A DNA stretch of 64,000 nt from Cannabis sativa (GCF_029168945.1 NC_083601.1:70545595-70609594); one strand, 5' to 3'. Shown: positions 10,188 to 23,600, counted from the stretch's first letter. Notes: generated from the sequence alone by a model not told the origin. Program-made: numbers and translations.

Positions 10188-12696
10188 ATGAACCAAGGTG
10201 AGTTTTAGGAGAACGAACATCGGATCGACCAAGACCTGCTTCAACTTTTGCACGGGGATCATCCTCGTCTTTGTTCTAGCCCTCCTTCCTCTAGTGAAGG
10301 ACATTCTCCAAATCTTATAACCACCCATAGAATGATGTCTCGTACAAAGAAAACGACTCGTTTGGCTGATGCATCTGATCCCCAAGTGGATCGGCACGCG
10401 ACTTTGCCCAGCGCCGAGCAGGATCAAGCTATCCAGGTGGAGGGGGATCATGAAGGGGACGCTAAGGTCTAGGAGATTGAGGAGCAGGACAACGTACGTC
10501 CTAGCAGTTCCTCGGAGGCGGAGGAGGAGGCAGAGGTTGAACCCCCAAAGTATGGGGAGTACAATGAGGCTGAGGAGCAAGTCAATGCTGACGGAGACAT
10601 CCTGGTTGAGGGTGTGGATTGTGTCAGTGAGGAGCTTACTGCTGCGGTTCCTCACAGAAGGCAGGGTGCTTTGGGCGCCAGGTGGGTATGCCCTCCTTCC
10701 AGAGTTACTGAGGCGGGCCATCGGACTCTCGACCAGGGCGGATACCTGGGCGAATTGGATTGCTACATTCCCTCCCACAACAATCGTGCCACAAACCCTG
10801 AAAGGGGGATGTGTGCCTGGTCAGGTGGCCATGCCAAGCAAGGGGCATTGATGCCTTTGCATCAATACTTCAAGAATGTGGAGGACTTCAAGTGGTTGAT
10901 GGGCACCGATGATTCGGCCATCAGCAAGATTGGGCGTTTGTTGATGAGTACTTCATAGTGGATGGCACGGGCATCAGTCGCACTCGGTTCCTGCAGATTC
11001 CGACATATCACCGGGGGAAGATCGAAATATCATCCAATTGACCTTCGAGGATAACTTTGTGAAGTAGGGGCTCTATCCAAAGGACTTCATTCCCAAACTA
11101 GTGAAGGGGAGGAAGAGGAAATCTGATACTGGACGGGCTGAACGAGCTCATCAGGAGGCTGAACTCATTCAACTTAAGCGTGAGGCTAAGTAGAAGAGAG
11201 GTGCAAGGGCCAAGCAATTATGCTCAGGAGCCCTTTAATCCTGAAGATGAGGCTAAGGAAGAGGAGGTGACTCCACTCAAGACGAAGAAGAAACTTCTGG
11301 CCCTGCCCAGGCCTGTTGAACATGTAATTCGCATAAGGGAGCCCATCTCATCTGCTCGGCCGTCCCCTCCCGTGTTCAGAAAAGGGAAAGTTGTTACGTC
11401 TGAAATAAGAGCGATCTCAGGTGATGATGGACTTTTGAGTCTTGTTTGGGCAGACACTTTCCATGCCACTTTGTCTTATTTTTGAGCTTCTTGACTATTA
11501 TGCCTTATGTTTCTGATGTATGTTTTCTCTAACCATGTTGTTTTTTGTTCCGTACAGACATGTATCGGCAGATGGTTGATGCTCTAAGGAAAAGAATGGG
11601 CGGAAGCTCGAGCGCCTCTCCTCCGGCCAAGAAGTCTAAAGGCGGTGAGGGGCCTCTTGTAAGGAAAAGAGGCCTGCTGGGGAGGTCATTGATCTTTCCG
11701 AGGAGTTAACGGCTGCAAACCCCTCTACCCCAAAAGCTGCTAAGTCCAAGGAATCTCGGGGAGGAAGCTTGGACAGGTCTGAACCACTGAAGGCTGGGTC
11801 TGAGCTTGTCAGAAGTGAACTTAAACAGGTGTGGGCCCCTACTCCACCTTTGCCGGTGCTTCCAGAGGCAAAGAAGGGCAAAGGGATGCTCGCCCACTAT
11901 ATGAACCGGCTGGTTCCTGAGGTTAGTGAGCAACTGGCTGGTGATGACAATGACTCTTCTTTGGAGTTGCTGATGGGCGGAGACTTGAAGGAATTCACTA
12001 GGGTAAGTCTTTCTTGACACTTCCCTTTAATATTTTGTACTTAGCTCAAATGCTAAAGTTTTTTCTTTGTGCAGGTCGGTCTGAAGTTGGCCTACACATA
12101 CTCCCGGGCTAAGTCTGCCGCTTCCTGGAACACGACCCTGTCCAACACCCTGAGGGCAGAGGTGGACTTGGCCAAGAAGGACGCTGACGATGCCAGGGTA
12201 GAGCTTGGAGCTGTTCGGATGGATCTGGGTGAAGCCAACAAGAAGCTCTTTACTGCCTAGAAGAAGATAGCTGAGATGACTAATGATCTCGAGGTTTCTG
12301 ACCGGCTTGAAAAGACCATTGAGACTATATCTGCTGAAGTGAACAGTCTTCAGGATGAGAGGACTTCTCTTTCGAGTGGTTCTTCGTCGGGTGGAGGAGG
12401 AGCTTTCGGCCGAAGTGGCGAGGCTGAATGAGAAGGTTAATGCTCTGGAGACAGTTGGTCTTGAGCTCTTCTATGACTTTTGGAAGGCTAATCCTCAGGC
12501 CAACTTTGACTACTTAGGCCGTGCTAAGGACATGTACCTCGAGTTCTGTGCTTCCCAAGTAGCCTATGGTGAAACTGAGGAGGTTGCTTCTACCTCCGGC
12601 CAAACTGCTGATGTACCTCCCATTCAAACAACAGATCTTCCAGCTTTAACTGGCCCAGAAGACCCGAACCAAGAGCCTGGGACTCTAGCAGTTTAA
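10188..12696 (+). pseudogene. Gene 2, copy 2: antisense accessory ORF
   Basis: This second copy shares the codon-7 stop (10206-10208) and the TAG at 10470-10472 with the other copies. A private one-base deletion near 11652 disrupts the MYRQMVDALRKRM exon, so this copy is the most damaged there. The coiled-coil exon and the C-terminal part to 12696 match copy 1 almost base for base. Confidence 0.6.
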
Positions 12697-13054
12697 ACAC
12701 TTCTCCTTCTGTTGATGTACCTCCCGTTCAAACAATAGATCCTCCCATAGGGCCTTTTTTAAGACATCATGACCGGCCAAGCGGTCTTTAATTTTGGAAT
12801 TATTTTTCATTTTTTAGACAACAGGCTGACCGCGCAGCTTTTACTCCGGGTATTACATGTTTTTCTTATCTTTAATGAATTTCATTCTCTGTTTATAATC
12901 ATCGTGCAATGGTGATTTTTTATCTTTACCAAATGTTTTGTACAGGTATAGGTGCCCCCAAGTGACCGAGCAGAGGTATGACTCTTTGTTACTTGTCTTT
13001 TACAAATATATTTTTTATCTGTTCGGTATTTTGGGTTTGAAATAACTATCTTTA

Positions 13055-13831
13055 TTCATGATCACAAGATCTAGGGAGTTTGGTGAATACTATAGTCCTC
13101 CCTCTTCATCATTTGATTATTATGGTAACATCCCTTAAGTGGGAATTTATTTCCCATTTTCCTCTTTATCTTTTTTTTAATAAGTATTGATGCATATCTT
13201 TGTCTTGCAGATATGGATTTAGAGAATCTCCTCCACTCTTCGAGTAAAAAGGGGAAAAAGAGGAGTGCTGCCTCAGAATCTTTTTCAGATGTTAATGTGG
13301 AACCCCTCAAGAGATCCAGGAAGACCACTACAAATAAGAAAGGTGCCTCGCAGACTATAGACGTTGAGACTCCTGAACTGAATTTAGGTTCATACTCCAG
13401 CCATTCCACATGTCTAGGAGTCAGTCCCACAAACTCACCAGGCCACAACTTCTACGAGTAAGGAACCTGAGACTTTTTCCATGGAGGCTGGGGGCACCGA
13501 TTCAGAGTATTGTGCGCAATTTACTGCGTCCTACTGACCCCATTTTCGATATTTCTAGTCTAGCGACTGGGATTTGGTCAACAAGGGCAACCCAACAGAG
13601 ATGCTTGAGAGGAGTCTTACCTTTAATCTCTCGATTAGTTTCCTTCTTTTTCTATTTATTTTTTAACATTTCTTTCAAGAACCCATAAGAATTCATGTGT
13701 ATTTTTTTTTTGTGTGAGCCACCTTCTTATCGCATGTCGCCCAAATTCGGGTACTCCATAAAGTAAGTCAATTGGAAGCTAAACTTCATAAAACCATTGA
13801 GCAACGCGACGCTGTTGCTAAAGAATGGAAC
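13055..13831 (+). pseudogene. Gene 1 exon fragment, tandem copy 3
   Basis: This is the third copy of the 2631-3407 block. One substitution near 13283 changes a Ser to Phe in the Ser-rich run. It ends at GGAAC next to the LTR. Confidence 0.85.
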
Positions 13832-14530
13832 TGTTGACCTCGCTTTTAGCCAATGACAACGAGTCTGATTTAGTCAGCGATAAGTGATTTATAGCAATCA
13901 ATATATAATAAAGCAATATAAAGACACAACAATTTTATAGAGGTTCATCCCCGAGCAGTTCGGTAATATCCTAATCCTCGTTACTTGTATTTAATTAAGA
14001 ACAAGGAGAAATGTTCCTTTTCTTATAGCTCTTACAACAGTATCTCTGAATATGTATTCTTAGATAATATCTTTAGGGTATAGTCTCAACTAAACTATTT
14101 GCGACCTTTTGCCCAGGGAACATGCATCACTATTTATAGGGCTGTGAAGTTGGAGAGGAAGTGTTTCCCCTCTCGTTATAATGGATATAAGAAGAAGGAT
14201 TAAACGATCCCTACAGTATACATTGATGGTGGGATATATGCAGAATACATTGATCATGGGATAAATGCAGAATACACTGATCGTGGGATCGTGGGTATGC
14301 CATATCTCTATAATATGATCCCCAAGTTATAGGGATTTCGTTGATGAGTCACAATACGAAATCTGAATTTGCTAAGTGTTGGTTTCTCTATGCGGATTGT
14401 TGAAAGCTTTGCTCTAGGTATGCCAGCGAGGCATCCTGCTCGAATTGTTCCCTCCGAGCGAATACTCCAAGTGGATTCCATGTATCACCATTATGCGATG
14501 CCACGTCCGAGTACAAAAATTGGCATAACA
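13832..14530 (-). repeat. Element A LTR, tandem copy 3
   Basis: This 699-bp LTR copy is the one physically joined, through gene 2 copy 3, to A's integrase. It is flanked like the other two copies. Confidence 0.9.
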
Positions 14531-15398
14531 TTTGCCCCCAAGTCTATACGGGACTTCTGAAGTTGCATGTAGACTTCAACCGAGCTGCTTCTGCCTTTGG
14601 ATGGGGACACGTGTCAAGCGCGGCTGTTCGAGACTCGATGTGAGGCTGACTGTGCATCTCTATAGTATGATCCCCAAGTTATATGGATTTCGTTGATGAG
14701 TCAGAATGCTCTAACAATTAATATTTCAAAATCTAATTTTCTCTCACCACGGCTGACGGCTGCACTTGATTATTTTTGATTTCCCATATTCGCTTTTAAG
14801 GAGGGAAACTGAGGCGTTTGAGGTTCCTTTGAAATGATTACATCTTTTCGTGACTTGCCTATAAATATGAACCAGCATTGGCACATACACTCATTTTCAC
14901 CATCCTTCTTTGCTAAGTGAGTTTAGAGCGAAAAGAGAGGTTCTTAGCTTCAAGTTTGCTGAAGTGCCTTCATCAAAACTGCTTGTTGGATTGACGTTGC
15001 CTGAACCCAAATATCTGACTCTTGAGTAAGTTTTCGATTTCCTTTATGCTTATTTTTGCATGTTTACATTTCGAATGTACCTTCAACTTTGCTATCGAAA
15101 ATATATAAGAAACCTTAGGTTCAGAAACTCTGCAATTTTCCTTTGACATGGCTTCAAGCGATTTTACAGCTCACAATGCTTGTTTTCTGAACTGTGTATT
15201 GTCTGTCTTTCATCTTGCTTATTCTAAGCTTTATGAAATTTTTTGCCCTAACTCAAGAAAATTTGATAATTCTTGAGGTTTGACTTCCCTTTGAACATTC
15301 TTGTTCTTGAATCTGTTGAGTACTCCTGGTTGGCATATTTGCTTGTTTATCGTTCGATATTCTGACCAAACACTCATCTTGTGTGTTGTCTTTTGTAG
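14531..15398 (+). promoter_or_regulatory. Antisense promoter and leader of gene 2, copy 3
   Basis: TATA box at 14860-14867, G-box palindrome upstream and a leader intron ending next to the ATG at 15399. Confidence 0.5.
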
Positions 15399-17907
15399 AT
15401 GAACCAAGGTGAGTTTTAGGAGAACGAACATCGGATCGACCAAGACCTGCTTCAACTTTTGCACGGGGATCATCCTCGTCTTTGTTCTAGCCCTCCTTCC
15501 TCTAGTGAAGGACATTCTCCAAATCTTATAACCACCCATAGAATGATGTCTCGTACAAAGAAAACGACTCGTTTGGCTGATGCATCTGATCCCCAAGTGG
15601 ATCGGCACGCGACTTTGCCCAGCGCGGCGGGGATCAAGCTATCCGGGTGGAGGGGGATCATGAAGGGGACGCTAAGGTCTAGGAGATTGAGGAGCAGGAC
15701 AACGTACGTCCTAGCAGTTCCTCGGAGGCGGAGGAGGAGGCAGAGGTTGAACCCCCAAAGTATGGGGAGTACAATGAGGCTGAGGAGCAAGTCAATGCTG
15801 ACGGAGACATCCTGGTTGAGGGTGTGGACTGTGTCAGTGAGGAGCTTACTGCTGCGGTTCCTCACAGAAGGCAGGGTGCTTTGGGCGCCAGGTGGGTATG
15901 CCCTCCTTCCAGAGTTATTGAGGCGGGCCATCGGACTCTCGACCAGGGCGGATACCTGGGCGAATTGGATTGCTACATTCCCTCCCACAACAATCGTGCC
16001 ACAAACCATGAAAGGGGGATGTGTGCCTGGTCAGGTGGCCATGCCAAGCAAGGGGCATTGATGCCTTTGCATCAATACTTCAAGAATGTGGAGGACTTCA
16101 AGTGGTTGATGGGCACCGATGATTCGGCCATCAGCAAGATTGGGCGTTTGTTGATGAGTACTTCATAGTGGATGGCACGGGCATCAGTCGCACTCGGTTC
16201 CTGCAGATTCCGACATATCACCGGGGGAAGATCGAAATATCATCCAATTGACCTTCGAGGATAACTTTGTGAAGTAGGGGCTCTATCCAAAGGACTTCAT
16301 TCCCAAACTAGTGAAGGGGAGGAAGAGGAAATCTGATACTGGACGGGCTGAACGAGCTCATCAGGAGGCTGAACTCATTCAACTTAAGCGTGAGGCTAAG
16401 TAGAAGAGAGGTGCAAGGGCCAAGCAATTATGCTCAGGAGCCCTTTAATCCTGAAGATGAGGCTAAGGAAGAGGAGGTGACTCCACTCAAGACGAAGAAG
16501 AAACTTCTGGCCCTGCCCAGGCCTGTTGAACATGTAATTCGCATAAGGGAGCCCATCTCATCTGCTCGGCCGTCCCCTCCCGTGTTCAGAAAAGGGAAAG
16601 TTGTTACGTCTGAAATAAGAGCGATCTCAGGTGATGATGGACTTTTGAGTCTTGTTTGGGCAGACACTTTCCATGCCACTTTGTCTTATTTTTGAGCTTC
16701 TTGACTATTATGCCTTATGTTTCTGATGTATGTTTTCTCTAACCATGTTGTTTTTTGTTCCGTACAGACATGTATCGGCAGATGGTTGATGCTCTAAGGA
16801 AAAGAATGGGCGGAAGCTCGAGCGCCTCTCCTCCGGCCAAGAAGTCTAAAGGCGGTGAGGGGTCCTCTTGTAAGGAAAAGAGGCCTGCTGGGGAGGTCAT
16901 TGATCTTTCCGAGGAGTTAACGGCTGCAAACCCCTCTACCCCAAAAGCTGCTAAGTCCAAGGAATCTCGGGGAGGAAGCTTGGACAGGTCTGAACCACTG
17001 AAGGCTGGGTCTGAGCTTGTCAGAAGTGAACTTAAACAGGTGTGGGCCCCTACTCCACCTTTGCCGGTGCTTCCAGAGGCAAAGAAGGGCAAAGGGATGC
17101 TCGCCCACTATATGAACCGGCTGGTTCCTGAGGTTAGTGAGCAACTGGCTGGTGATGACAATGACTCTTCTTTGGAGTTGCTGATGGGCGGAGACTTGAA
17201 GGAATTCACTAGGGTAAGTCTTTCTTGACACTTCCCTTTAATATTTTGTACTTAGCTCAAATGCTAAAGTTTTTTCTTTGTGCAGGTCGGTCTGAAGTTG
17301 GCCTACACATACTCCCGGGCTAAGTCTGCCGCTTCCTGGAACACGACCCTGTCCAACACCCTGAGGGCAGAGGTGGACTTGGCCAAGAAGGACGCTGACG
17401 ATGCCAGGGTAGAGCTTGGAGCTGTTCGGATGGATCTGGGTGAAGCCAACAAGAAGCTCTTTACTGCCTAGAAGAAGATAGCTGAGATGACTAATGATCT
17501 CGAGGTTTTTGACCGGCTTGAAAAGACCATTGAGACTATATCTGCTGAAGTGAACAGTCTTCAGGATGAGAGGACTTCTCTTTCGAGTGGTTCTTCGTCG
17601 GGTGGAGGAGGAGCTTTCGGCCGAAGTGGCGAGGCTGAATGAGAAGGTTAATGCTCTGGAGACAGTTGGTCTTGAGCTCTTCTATGACTTTTGGAAGGCT
17701 AATCCTCAGGCCAACTTTGACTACTTAGGCCGTGCTAAGGACATGTACCTCGAGTTCTGTGCTTCCCAAGTAGCCTATGGTGAAACTGAGGAGGTTGCTT
17801 CTACCTCCGGCCAAACTGCTGATGTACCTCCCATTCAAACAACAGATCTTCCAGCTTTAACTGGCCCAAAAGACCCGAACCAAGAGCCTGGGACTCTAGC
17901 AGTTTAA
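15399..17907 (+). pseudogene. Gene 2, copy 3: antisense accessory ORF
   Basis: This third copy has the same exon layout and the same codon-7 stop (15417-15419). The tract at 15618-15636 differs (GCGCGGCGGGG in place of GCGCCGAGCAGG) and shifts the frame, so the local open frame differs from copies 1 and 2. It retains an uninterrupted MYRQMVDALRKRM exon (16769-17213). The gene converges on A's integrase, which ends at 18395 on the other strand. Confidence 0.6.
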
Positions 17908-18265
17908 ACACTTCTCCTTCTGCTGATGTACCTCCCGTTCAAACAATAGATCCTCCCATAGGGCCTTTTTTAAGACATCATGACCGGCCAAGCGGTCTTT
18001 AATTTTGGAATTATTTTTCATTTTTTAGACAACAGGCTGACCGCGCAGCTTTTACTCCGGGTATTACATGTTTTTCTTATCTTTAATGAATTTCATTCTC
18101 TGTTTATAATCATCGTGCAATGGTGATTTTTTATCTTTACCAAATGTTTTGTACAGGTATAGGTGCCCCCAAGTGACCGAGCAGAGGTATGACTCTTTGT
18201 TACTTGTCTTTTACAAATATATTTTTTATCTGTTCGGTATTTTGGGTTTGAAATAACTATCTTTA

Positions 18266-18394
18266 AATGGTGGTCACTTGACTTGAGTACTTTTTTTCTT
18301 TTATCGAAACCTTTGAGCGTAGTCCACCCAGCAGGCCATTCACTTGAACGTAAATGTTCATTCAGTACTTAATGTGGTCATCCGACCTGGTACT
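18266..18394. other. Spacer between gene 2 and the integrase end of A
   Basis: About 130 bp separates the two converging genes. No motif is recognised. Confidence 0.4.
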
Positions 18395-18754
18395 TTATTG
18401 GTAGTATTTTCTTAAATGTTCCCCATTCCAATACCGTGGTACTAGAACAAGTTGAATTTTTTCGTCATACTTACCTAATTTGTATGCTCCGGAGTCGAGA
18501 ACTTCGACCACTTGATATTGTCCTTCCCATTTACGTCCAAGCACATCTTTTGTACTGTCTTTGGTGTTTAGGAATACCCTTCTCAGGACCATATCTCCCA
18601 CAAAGAATTTCGAAGCCTTCACTTCTTTGTAGAAATATTGAGCTACTTTTTGTTGATGGGCCATCAATTTTAAGTTTGCAGTGGCTCGTTTTTCTTCAAT
18701 TTCATCAAGTGATTCTGTTAGGAGTATGTGATTGGTATCTTGATTGTACATCAA
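18395..18754 (-). pseudogene. Element A integrase, C-terminal part
   Basis: This is the integrase C-terminal DNA-binding region. It ends in the GPY/F-like block (GQYQVVEVLDSGAYKL) and RYWNGEHLRKYYQ, with no chromodomain. It continues the frame of the upstream core; only a premature TAA at 18779-18781 (GAA changed to TAA is the likely cause) separates them. Confidence 0.85.
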
Positions 18755-18778
18755 TCTTCTGTGGGAAGGTGGCTCGAG

Positions 18779-19276
18779 TTATACAGGCAGCATAGCTTCA
18801 TATCTGTATGCCATTGCGAATGGTGTTTGTCCGGTCGCCATTTTTTCGGTTGTACGATATGACCATAGAACTTCAGGAAGCTCTTTCGGCCAGTTTCCTT
18901 TGGCATCTTCAAGTTTTTTCTTTTGTGTATCCTTCAAGGTCTTGTTGACTGCTTCAACTTGACCATTCGCATGAGGATGCGCTACTACAGAGAAACTTTT
19001 GATGATACCATTGTTCGAACAAAAATCAATGAAGGACTGGCTGTCGATCAGCTTGCCATTATCAAAAACTATCTTGTACGGTAGTCTGAACCAACAGATT
19101 ATGTTCTTCACAGTGAAGTCTTGAACTTTCTTTGATGTAATGGTTACGAGTGGTTCGGCTTTAGTCCACTTAGTAAAGTAATCAACTGCTACCACTGCAT
19201 ACTACACTCCTCCTTCACCTTTGGGTAATTGTCCGATCAGGTCAATCCCCCAAATAGCAAAGGGCCACGTACTTTG
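18779..19276 (-). pseudogene. Element A integrase, catalytic core
   Basis: The D,D,E core is visible in order: WGIDLIGQL and VAVDYFTKW, then IVFDNGK, then HANGQVEAVNKTL carrying the catalytic Glu. The domain would insert cDNA into host DNA. A TAG lies just upstream of VAVDYF (near 19202). The 5' part is cut at 19276 by copia solo LTR B2, and the frame resumes at 31296. Rejoining the two sides across one TSD copy (CAA on the minus strand) gives a sense codon. Confidence 0.85.
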
Positions 19277-19723
19277 TGTTGGGTTTTATGCCCTAATTAA
19301 AACTCATTTCAATATAATCAGATTTACTTATTAATATAGATCAGAAATAACATTTAATGTTGCATGGTTCACATGATTTATTTCATGATTATATGTACAT
19401 AATGTATGAATTCTATTTAAGTCTAGAACATATCAATTTGTTAATGATTATAGTGTTGTCAACAAAGTGGAATATAATCTTAATTATATGTTCGAAAGTT
19501 TATTCCCTGATTTGTCAGAATACTGGATTTAGACTGACATGGTATAATCAGCGATAGGTGTTCTTAATCCTTGGATCAGTGTTATGTCCTTTCCAGGACA
19601 TTGGCAAAGTTTACCAGCATCGGATGTATGGAGTATACATCGGAAGGGACCGATATTGAACTTTGATTAGATATATTAGAATTTACCGTAATATCTGTTC
19701 AATTCAATATCACCTGTTGATCC
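19277..19723 (+). repeat. B2 solo LTR of the copia family, left part
   Basis: It starts TGTTGGGTTTTATGCCC and matches the first ~447 bp of the B1 5' LTR in the same orientation. Element B3 cuts it at GATCC. It continues at 29852. The flanking host bases CTTTG (19272-19276) and CTTTA (31296-31300) form a near-perfect TSD. Confidence 0.85.
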
Positions 19724-21600
19724 TGTTGGAATTTTTTTACCAGGATCTTAGATCTACTCACAAGTATGTTTATTAACACCCTAAATATGAACTTTCTAAA
19801 AAGATGAAATAAACACATATAAAGTTAAAGAAACCTTACATTGGGTGCAGCGAAATTAAATGACTCCTTCCGTTCAGATCTCTAACCCTTGTACCCTTTC
19901 TGTAGCAGAGTATTATCAAGATCTGAACCTGGATTTCTTTCTCTGAATCCTTGATGCTGAAACTCCTTTGTTGATGATCTTTCTTCACGATCTTCCTCAC
20001 TATGATTGAGGTATTGCTGTGTGTGGGCACTACTCTAATCACTAAGGTAATTTCAAAATACTAAGGAAGAAGAGAGAGAGAGAGTGTGGCGGCCAAGGTA
20101 GAGAGAGAAAGGCTCAGGTTTTCTAATTCAGAAGTGTAATTTTTCTGAAGCCTTCACTATCTATTTATAGCATTCCACTAGGGTTAGGTTTGAATTATTT
20201 GGCATTAAAATAATGAAAATATCAGTTTAAAATGCCTACAAAAGTGGTCGGCCATGGCTTGATGGATTTGTGCCTTGCTTTTTACAATTTTGCAATTTTA
20301 ACACTTTTGTATCTGATTTTCTCAAAAATACCAATTTCTTAATTCAACCATTTAAATGCCAATTCTAACTATTTAATAACTATAAATAATTATTAAATAA
20401 TATTGTCATTTACCATATTTATTAATTGAACCAGACAAAGTATCATAATTAATAAATATGCCCCTATTTACTCTTTCTTTACAATTTCGCCCTTACTTAG
20501 TAAAAATTTCACAAATAGACATAGTATAATATGTGAATTATAATTGATTAATCAAAACAAATTACATGAGTCTTACAAACAATATTATCTCAACTACTGC
20601 GGGGACCATGGGTCTATATAACCGAGCTTCCAATAAGTAGATCAAGAATTTAGCACTCAAATTCACTAACTTATTAATTCTTCGTTGAATCCACGCATAG
20701 AACTTAGAATTCCACTCTCAGTATATAGAATGCTCTATATGTTCCACCATATAAACGCATCATTAGTTATCCATTGTTATAATCCTAATGTGATCAATGA
20801 TCCTCTATATGAATGATCTATACTGTAAAGGGATTAGATTACCGTAACACCCTACTATGTATTTTATCCTTAAAACACTTGACCCTGTATAAATGATATT
20901 TTAGCTTATGTGAAATGAGTACTCCACCATTTATGTTCGTTTGGTCAAGCTCGAAGGAGATCATCCTTTGCTTACTATTCGCCAGATAGAAGCTATAGAT
21001 TCCATGTTTATGCTAGCGCTCTCACTCAATTGCACTACCGTGTTCCCAAAATGTACGTATCACCCTGACCTAAAAGTAGGCTTAACTAACAAATTAAAGA
21101 ACACGAATAGCCTTTCAAGATTGAGCCTAATCATAACAGGATTAAGAACATTTGATCTAGGATCAACTAGGCGATATTGACTTGAATAGATTTTACGGTA
21201 AGTTTAATTAAATCTAAGTCAAAGTTCAATATCGGTCCCTTCCAATGCATACTCCATGCATCCAACCTGAACTTTACTTTAACCAATGCTCTGGAAAGAA
21301 CATAGCACTTCTCCAAATGCAAGTAAAGTCTGTTGTAGATTATCATATCAGTAAAACCCTGTGTCTGATAAATCTAGGAAACTTTATTCACATAGTCATG
21401 TTTACTTTCCAATGTGTTGACGGCACAATAAACAGGATCAAGTATGTGAAAAGGGTTTCAGATGAATTTATACATTATGTACATATAATCATGAAATAAA
21501 TCATGTGAACCATGCAACATTAACTGTTACTTCTGATCTATATTAATAAGTAAATCTCATTATATTGAAATGAGTTTTATTTAGGGCATAAAACCCAAAA
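19724..21600 (-). repeat. B3 3' LTR
   Basis: This 1877-bp LTR reads TGTTGG..CCCAAAA in plus-strand text; one base at 21599 departs from the expected CCCAACA. A minus-strand TATA box is at 20162-20169. The next bases AACTCCCACT are the reverse of the GTGGGAGTT polypurine tract. Confidence 0.9.
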
Positions 21601-23600
21601 AACTCCCACTGGCACTAACATAAAACAAAAAGTGCGTTTCAAATAATCTCAACACCTTGATATACAAATCAAGTGTAGTAGTAGTAAACTCCTCGTAATA
21701 TGATCTGAAAGGTTGAATTAAAACACAACCTTTTCTCCACCATTACTCTTCCTTAATCACAAAATCTTTGATAATGTGAAATTCCTCTCTATATGTGTAC
21801 TCTCTTGGGATACTCGATTCTATACCTTTGACAACTACTTCGTGGTTATTCAGGAAGTAACACTAATAGTTAAGTCAATTTGGAATGTTGCCAAAAATGT
21901 ATAGAACTTTCCTTAGATTGAATAAGTACCTTTCCTGCAACTTTAACATTCAGTCCCTTTCTTGTAGACCTAGAGACTTCAGATAGGTTTTTACACTTCT
22001 CCAAAATCACTATTCCACCCCCAGAGTAATCACCATCTTATCAGAAAGATTTTCTAGCACAAAGGCAAATTTCGAAATCTGATGTGGTGTAGTCTAAGAG
22101 TTTTAAACACACCCTTATAGACTAACATATAGTTCCTCTTCTTTATCTTAAGATTTACTTGATTGTCTTCCAATGTTCTTCTCCTGGATTAATCTTATAC
22201 CTACTCATTGCTCCCACTCAACAACAGGTGTCTGGTCTAAGGCATACTAAAGCATATCTGAGACCTCTCACTGTTGATATAAGAAATTCTTTCATGGCTT
22301 TATCTTTTCTGGAATAGTTGAGACTTTTCCTTAGATAAATAAAATCTATGTCTAAGAAGTTGTGAAGCTTCTATAGATTGCCATTAGAAAGAAAATGCTT
22401 CAGCATCTTACTAAAGTAAGTTGCTTGAATTAGAGTAAGTAATTACCAGGTATACCACAAGCCATAGGTTTAGATAAACTCAAACCTATAATACTAGGAA
22501 CAGGAAGTTTTGTTAAGTCCATAGAATAGACTTATAAAGAAAAATTTCCTTTTATGTCCTTGTAATAGAAAACTTAAGGTTACTCCATGTGAATGGATTA
22601 AACCATAGTTCTATTTGCTTTCTTCCTAGTTTCTTATCTTGACAATCCATTACTTGTTTAAACTCACAATAGATTTTAATCACTAGTGTCTTCCAAGTCA
22701 TAAGAAGGTGAGTTCCTAGAAACTCTCCCACTATGACAAGGTACCGTGAATTCTGTCGAAGAAAACTAAATGGTATTGATCTCTTTGGTTGTGACAAGAC
22801 AACAGAGCCAGTGGGATCATCATATGTCAAATAAGATGATAGAACACTTTTGGAATCAAGAATTAAATATCTCCTTTATTTGCTACTTTATTTTCAGACT
22901 TAGTCATTATCTTAGAAAAGTAGTATTTGTTTGAACAAACACTTTCTTATCTATTGACTATGGGATGGTCCACCCCTAATCACTTAGAATAGCTAACAAA
23001 CCATGGTTAACAGTTCTAGCTTTTCTTAAGATTTTGATTAGGTCATCCATGAATCTAGTAATGATTTACATTAAGTATACAACCATTACATCATTCTGAA
23101 ATTGTATTACCCTAGAAGGAATTAGGCAACGACTAGTAACTAATCATTAATATGCAACTCGAAATTTCTGAGGAGGTAAGTTTGGATATAATTCAAAAAT
23201 CAATTTAATGATCTTTGAACTGCATATCTACTAACTATTTCTCCACCCCTGTCAGTTCGCAAGATCTTTAACCACTTACCTTAATGGTGTTTAACCATTG
23301 CTAGAAATTAATGAAATTTTTCAAACATTTCAAATTTCTTTGCATAAGGTATAATCTAGAGTTATCGTTTTAAGAATACAACGAAAAACTCATATCCACC
23401 CCTGAATGTACATCCATCTACGAATGAGCTAAACTACTTTAAGTGGATATAGGCATATTGACTCTTTGCAGAGATTGATCTTGTCAAATCCACTATGAAC
23501 AAGATACAAATGACATAGATTAAAAAAAAAATTGTGGTAGTGTCTTTTGATGACTTAGGTTTAGTTACATCAAAGAATTCTTACAATAGTGCAAGTGGAT
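21601..23600 (-). pseudogene. B3 copia pol remnant
   Basis: This is heavily decayed copia pol, mirrored in B1 (54760-56680). From right to left there are remnants of the GAG-pre-integrase block, integrase, the linker with the start of RT (ORF 22552-22830, SQPKRSIPFSFLR), the RT C-terminal thumb and RNase H near the polypurine tract. No frame longer than about 90 codons survives and the RT catalytic core is not recognisable. Confidence 0.6.

Larger units (their letters stand above)
7844..13054. repeat. Tandem unit 2 of 3 (5211 bp)
   Basis: This copy is nearly identical to unit 1, with scattered single-base changes. It has a one-base deletion near 11652 (GGGGCCTC in place of GGGGTCCTC) that shifts the MYRQMVDAL exon of gene 2. 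It lacks the 5' part of gene 1, because the duplication boundary falls inside that gene. Confidence 0.95.
13055..18265. repeat. Tandem unit 3 of 3 (5211 bp)
   Basis: This is the last copy. Its right edge (..AACTATCTTTA, 18265) runs into A's unique sequence and then the integrase end, so it is the copy joined to the rest of A. Differences from the other units include TCTTTTTCAG for TCTTCTTCAG near 13283 and a rearranged short tract at 15618-15636. Confidence 0.95.

Noticed and set aside
10020..10778. 252-codon minus-strand frame in gene 2 copy 2
   Set aside because: It crosses the leader intron and exon of gene 2 in antisense and is broken in the other copies by single-base changes; it lacks domain motifs.
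3408..14530. An array of elements sharing LTRs made by unequal LTR recombination
   Set aside because: Each LTR in the array is preceded by gene 1 and the same GGAAC, and the repeat boundaries lie outside the LTRs. A block duplication after insertion explains it better.
19357..21499. Frames in copia LTRs (such as 19357-19557, 20941-21180, 21245-21499, 29188-29427)
   Set aside because: They recur because the LTRs recur, on either strand, and include no recognisable protein domain.
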